Shown here piece by piece: positions 32,589 through 34,492 of a stretch of 34,492 nucleotides of DNA (position 1 is the first letter of the stretch; each line of letters begins with the position of its first letter). The stretch lies in contig JAGYLA010000006.1 of NCBI GenBank assembly GCA_018401215.1, positions 1 through 34,492 of the forward strand, given 5' to 3'. The notes beneath the pieces were generated by a model. It saw only the letters and a list, made by a program, of their open reading frames with translations, was not told the DNA's origin and ran no database searches. Source of the stretch: Bacilli bacterium. Lineage in GTDB: Bacteria; Bacillota_I; Bacilli_A; MAG-NZ. Position numbers and translations under genes: made by a program.

Positions 32589-33712
32589 AACTCCACCTCA
32601 CGTCGTTTGTTGAAGTACACTTGGACCAATGAGATGAGTGCAAGAACAATAAAGAAGATAATCGCTTTGGCTTGGCCAAAGCCCATATTAAAGCGAGTAA
32701 AGGCTTCTTTGTAGATGTCTGATGCAATAAAATCTAAGCTAAAGACCGTTTGAAGTGATTCAACACCATACAAATTCATCATCCATTGCGGCAAAAGCAT
32801 AACGGGATTTCCTTGCGTCAACGATTGCACCGTGTCAAATTGCTTGAAACTAGTAACAAGTGTTAAAAACAATGAAATGGTAAATGCTTGTGCCACCAGC
32901 GGCAATAAAATATGGCGCAGTCGCTGAAGCGCATTGGCACCTTCAATTTTAGAAGCCTCAATCAAATCCATTGGGACGTTTTGTAACGCGGCAATGTAAA
33001 TCATCATGATGTATCCAGCGTATTGCCATGTCACAACAATGATCAATCCAATCATCGCAGTGTCACCACTAATCAACATCGATGTTGCGAATACCCCACC
33101 TAGACTAACAATGGCTTGATTGTAAATAAACTGCCAAATATATCCAAGGACCAATCCACCGATCAAATTAGGCATAAAGAACCCTGCTCGGTAGACGTTT
33201 TTCAGTTTTAATTTTTGTGTGACAATCAATGCAAGTCCAAAGGCAACCGCGTTGATGGCTAAAATGTTAGATAGGCTGTAGACTGCGGTTCGAAAGAACG
33301 AATAAAAGAATCGAAAATCGGTAAACAATTCAATGTAGTTTTCAAACCCAATAAATATTTGACGACCGGTGTTCAGACCACTCCAGTTCGTAAAGGAATA
33401 ATACACACCCATCATAAAGGGCAAGACAACCATCAGCAGGAATCCACCAAGGGCTGGAATCAAGAAGTACACGAAGATTCGATGTTCTTGCGCCGCAGTG
33501 GTGTCACCAGTCCATTGTTGAAAGACAAATCGTTTTAATGATGATTCGTTTGAAACAATTTCTTCCGCTTCAAAATCGCGCTTCAAGGTTGAACGAGTCA
33601 CAAGCTTTTTGAGCGCATTAAAAGGAATCACAAACAACACTACTGAGATAGAAACGAGGGTATACCAAAGAATCTTTGGAGCCTCGTTAAGGTGTAATTT
33701 ACTATTTTGCAT
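32585..33712 (-). CDS. Sugar ABC transporter permease, MalF type
   Basis: A 375-residue permease with an unusual N-terminal extension of about 90 residues. The extension has a first hydrophobic segment (WYTLVSISVVLFVIPFNAL) and then a charged stretch before the usual six-helix core (FLIPALGGFLLMVVLPFMMG onward). The EAA loop reads DLIEASKIEGANALQRLRHILLP. GGAG precedes the ATG. It is the first gene of the importer operon, directly behind the cre-bearing promoter. The extension may be a modest fusion or an extra membrane anchor, and it has no recognisable domain. Confidence 0.93.
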   Translation of the reverse strand: MQNSKLHLNEAPKILWYTLVSISVVLFVIPFNALKKLVTRSTLKRDFEAEEIVSNESSLKRFVFQQWTGDTTAAQEHRIFVYFLIPALGGFLLMVVLPFMMGVYYSFTNWSGLNTGRQIFIGFENYIELFTDFRFFYSFFRTAVYSLSNILAINAVAFGLALIVTQKLKLKNVYRAGFFMPNLIGGLVLGYIWQFIYNQAIVSLGGVFATSMLISGDTAMIGLIIVVTWQYAGYIMMIYIAALQNVPMDLIEASKIEGANALQRLRHILLPLVAQAFTISLFLTLVTSFKQFDTVQSLTQGNPVMLLPQWMMNLYGVESLQTVFSLDFIASDIYKEAFTRFNMGFGQAKAIIFFIVLALISLVQVYFNKRREVEL

Positions 33713-33738
33713 TCAAGAACTCCAAGGAAATCTAATTC

Positions 33739-33767
33739 AATATAGCAAGCGCTTTCAGTTCTGTCAA
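33739..33767 (-). promoter_or_regulatory. Importer promoter with a cre box between -35 and -10
   Basis: TTGACA (33762-33767), 17-base spacer, TATATT (33739-33744). The spacer holds TGAAAGCGCTTGCT (33744-33757), matching the CcpA box consensus TGWAARCGYTWNCW at every position. A LacI-family sugar repressor site would look much the same. Confidence 0.8.
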
Positions 33768-33776
33768 CGATACCGC

Positions 33777-34492
33777 TTACTGAAAGGTATTTTCAAACCC
33801 CGATAGCTGACCGGTGGTGTTCAATAAGAGGGCGTCGTTAAAATATAAGTTGAGGCCGATTGTGGCATCAATGCTTTCTAAGACATCCTCAGTCATTCGG
33901 GCGCCGTCCGTTGGCCCCACTAGTTTGACCCAGTGCGAACGTTTCGCTTGAATCTCTAAGCGAAAACGCCCCCGTTTAATCACGAGCTCTACTTCGGTTG
34001 GCGTAGACTTGGTAATTTTAAGGCTCGCTAAATTATAAATCGCAAAGCGGTATTCGTCTTTGTCGTGACGCAGCACGGCAAACCAGCCTTTGACCTTGAT
34101 GCCAAGCAGGGGTAAGACACCCACGGAAAAACTCAAATACGTGTCAGGAACGTCAAAGTGAGCACTTTGCAACCAAATGTGACCGGGAGGAAACCGGTGA
34201 CCATACGTCTTTTCCATGTACGTTTGACCATCGACCATCACTTCGTTGTCGCGCACTCGCATGCTTCCTTGTAAGGTCGCATTCAAATACACCACTTCTT
34301 GTGCGGTTTGAAGCGGGAAATACGAGACAAAGCCCATCGCACTTTGGGTACCAAATTGCGGAGTCAAGGTCACAGGGTTGGAGATCCTAAAATCACACGC
34401 AAAGGATGCTTCATCAATCAAGATGTGCGCTGGGCTAATCGAATTCGGACCAATGAAAACCGAGTCCCCATCAATACGAAACTCACTGAGTG
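33777..34492 (-). CDS. Tocopherol-cyclase-like protein (5' end outside window)
   Basis: The frame runs uninterrupted from the right edge to the stop at 33777-33779 (about 238 codons seen). The first visible residues, SEFRIDGDSVFIGPNSI, belong to a beta-sandwich start. YMEKTYGHRFPPGHIWLQSAHF is the landmark of the tocopherol-cyclase-like family (PF14249; family EKxWGxxFPxxWxWxQ). Bacterial members without tocopherol metabolism are common and of unknown function, probably binding a lipid-like ligand. It ends ten bases before the -35 box of the importer promoter, so the two units are separate. Confidence 0.8.
   Translation of the reverse strand, partial: LSEFRIDGDSVFIGPNSISPAHILIDEASFACDFRISNPVTLTPQFGTQSAMGFVSYFPLQTAQEVVYLNATLQGSMRVRDNEVMVDGQTYMEKTYGHRFPPGHIWLQSAHFDVPDTYLSFSVGVLPLLGIKVKGWFAVLRHDKDEYRFAIYNLASLKITKSTPTEVELVIKRGRFRLEIQAKRSHWVKLVGPTDGARMTEDVLESIDATIGLNLYFNDALLLNTTGQLSGFENTFQ

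Overview
The window looks like a chromosomal segment of a low-to-medium G+C Gram-positive-type bacterium (Bacillota/Mycoplasmatota). The reasons are an unbroken rimP-nusA-ylxR-ylxQ-infB operon with the Firmicutes-specific ylxR and ylxQ, consensus sigmaA promoters (TTGACA-17-TATAAT before rpsD), strong AAGGAGG ribosome sites, lipobox lipoproteins, a SalA-like Mrp, a SAM-I riboswitch, a cre-like box and an ECF vitamin transporter subunit. UGA is used as a stop throughout (for example metK, nusA-operon neighbours, the DUF2975 gene), so the Mycoplasma code 4 is excluded. A short-N-terminus IF2 and heliorhodopsins would suit an Acholeplasma/Izemoplasma-like lineage, but that assignment is an inference.

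Layout. 1-3.7 kb: transcription/translation operon (minus strand), running off the left edge inside infB. 3.7-6.8 kb: SpoU-type RNA methyltransferase, free-methionine-sulfoxide reductase, ribosomal protein S4 behind a structured leader, a cyclophilin lipoprotein and an OsmC protein. 6.8-9.0 kb: ArsC-like protein, a frame-broken NUDIX gene and a frame-broken imidazolonepropionase-like gene whose metal ligands are missing. 9.1-14.1 kb: MarR regulator, heterodimeric ABC exporter and old-yellow-enzyme reductase, apparently one operon with a clear palindromic operator. 14.1-18.1 kb: DegV, metK behind a SAM-I riboswitch, and oligoendopeptidase F. 18.2-22.0 kb: ECF S component, Mrp/SalA ATPase, YfcE phosphodiesterase and a DUF2157/GDYXXLXY membrane pair. 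22.1-25.0 kb: second MarR-ABC module (MacB/FtsX-type ATPase-permease fusion, heavily frame-broken). 25.1-29.5 kb: ADP-ribosylglycohydrolase-like protein, XRE/DUF2975 pair, two tandem heliorhodopsin genes (one intact, one frame-broken) and an unrecognised gene. 29.5-33.8 kb: ROK fructokinase converging on a sugar ABC importer (two permeases and a lipoprotein binding protein) with a cre-like box in its promoter. 33.8 kb to the end: a tocopherol-cyclase-like protein running off the right edge.

Functional picture. The cell imports and phosphorylates sugar (ABC importer plus ROK kinase under probable catabolite control), recycles peptides, repairs oxidised methionine and organic peroxides, exports compounds through two MarR-controlled ABC systems, and senses light through heliorhodopsins.

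A strong quality signal runs through the window. One-base frame breaks cluster in islands (about 7.43-8.72, 14.94, 15.34-15.86, 22.56-23.90, 27.99-29.18 and 29.79 kb) and hit metK, which is normally essential. Most breaks are therefore more likely sequence or assembly errors than real gene decay. No gene-free stretch longer than 300 bases is present. The longest gaps (4960-5138 and 15011-15237) are occupied by the S4 leader and the SAM riboswitch. No tRNA, rRNA, CRISPR array or insertion sequence was seen.
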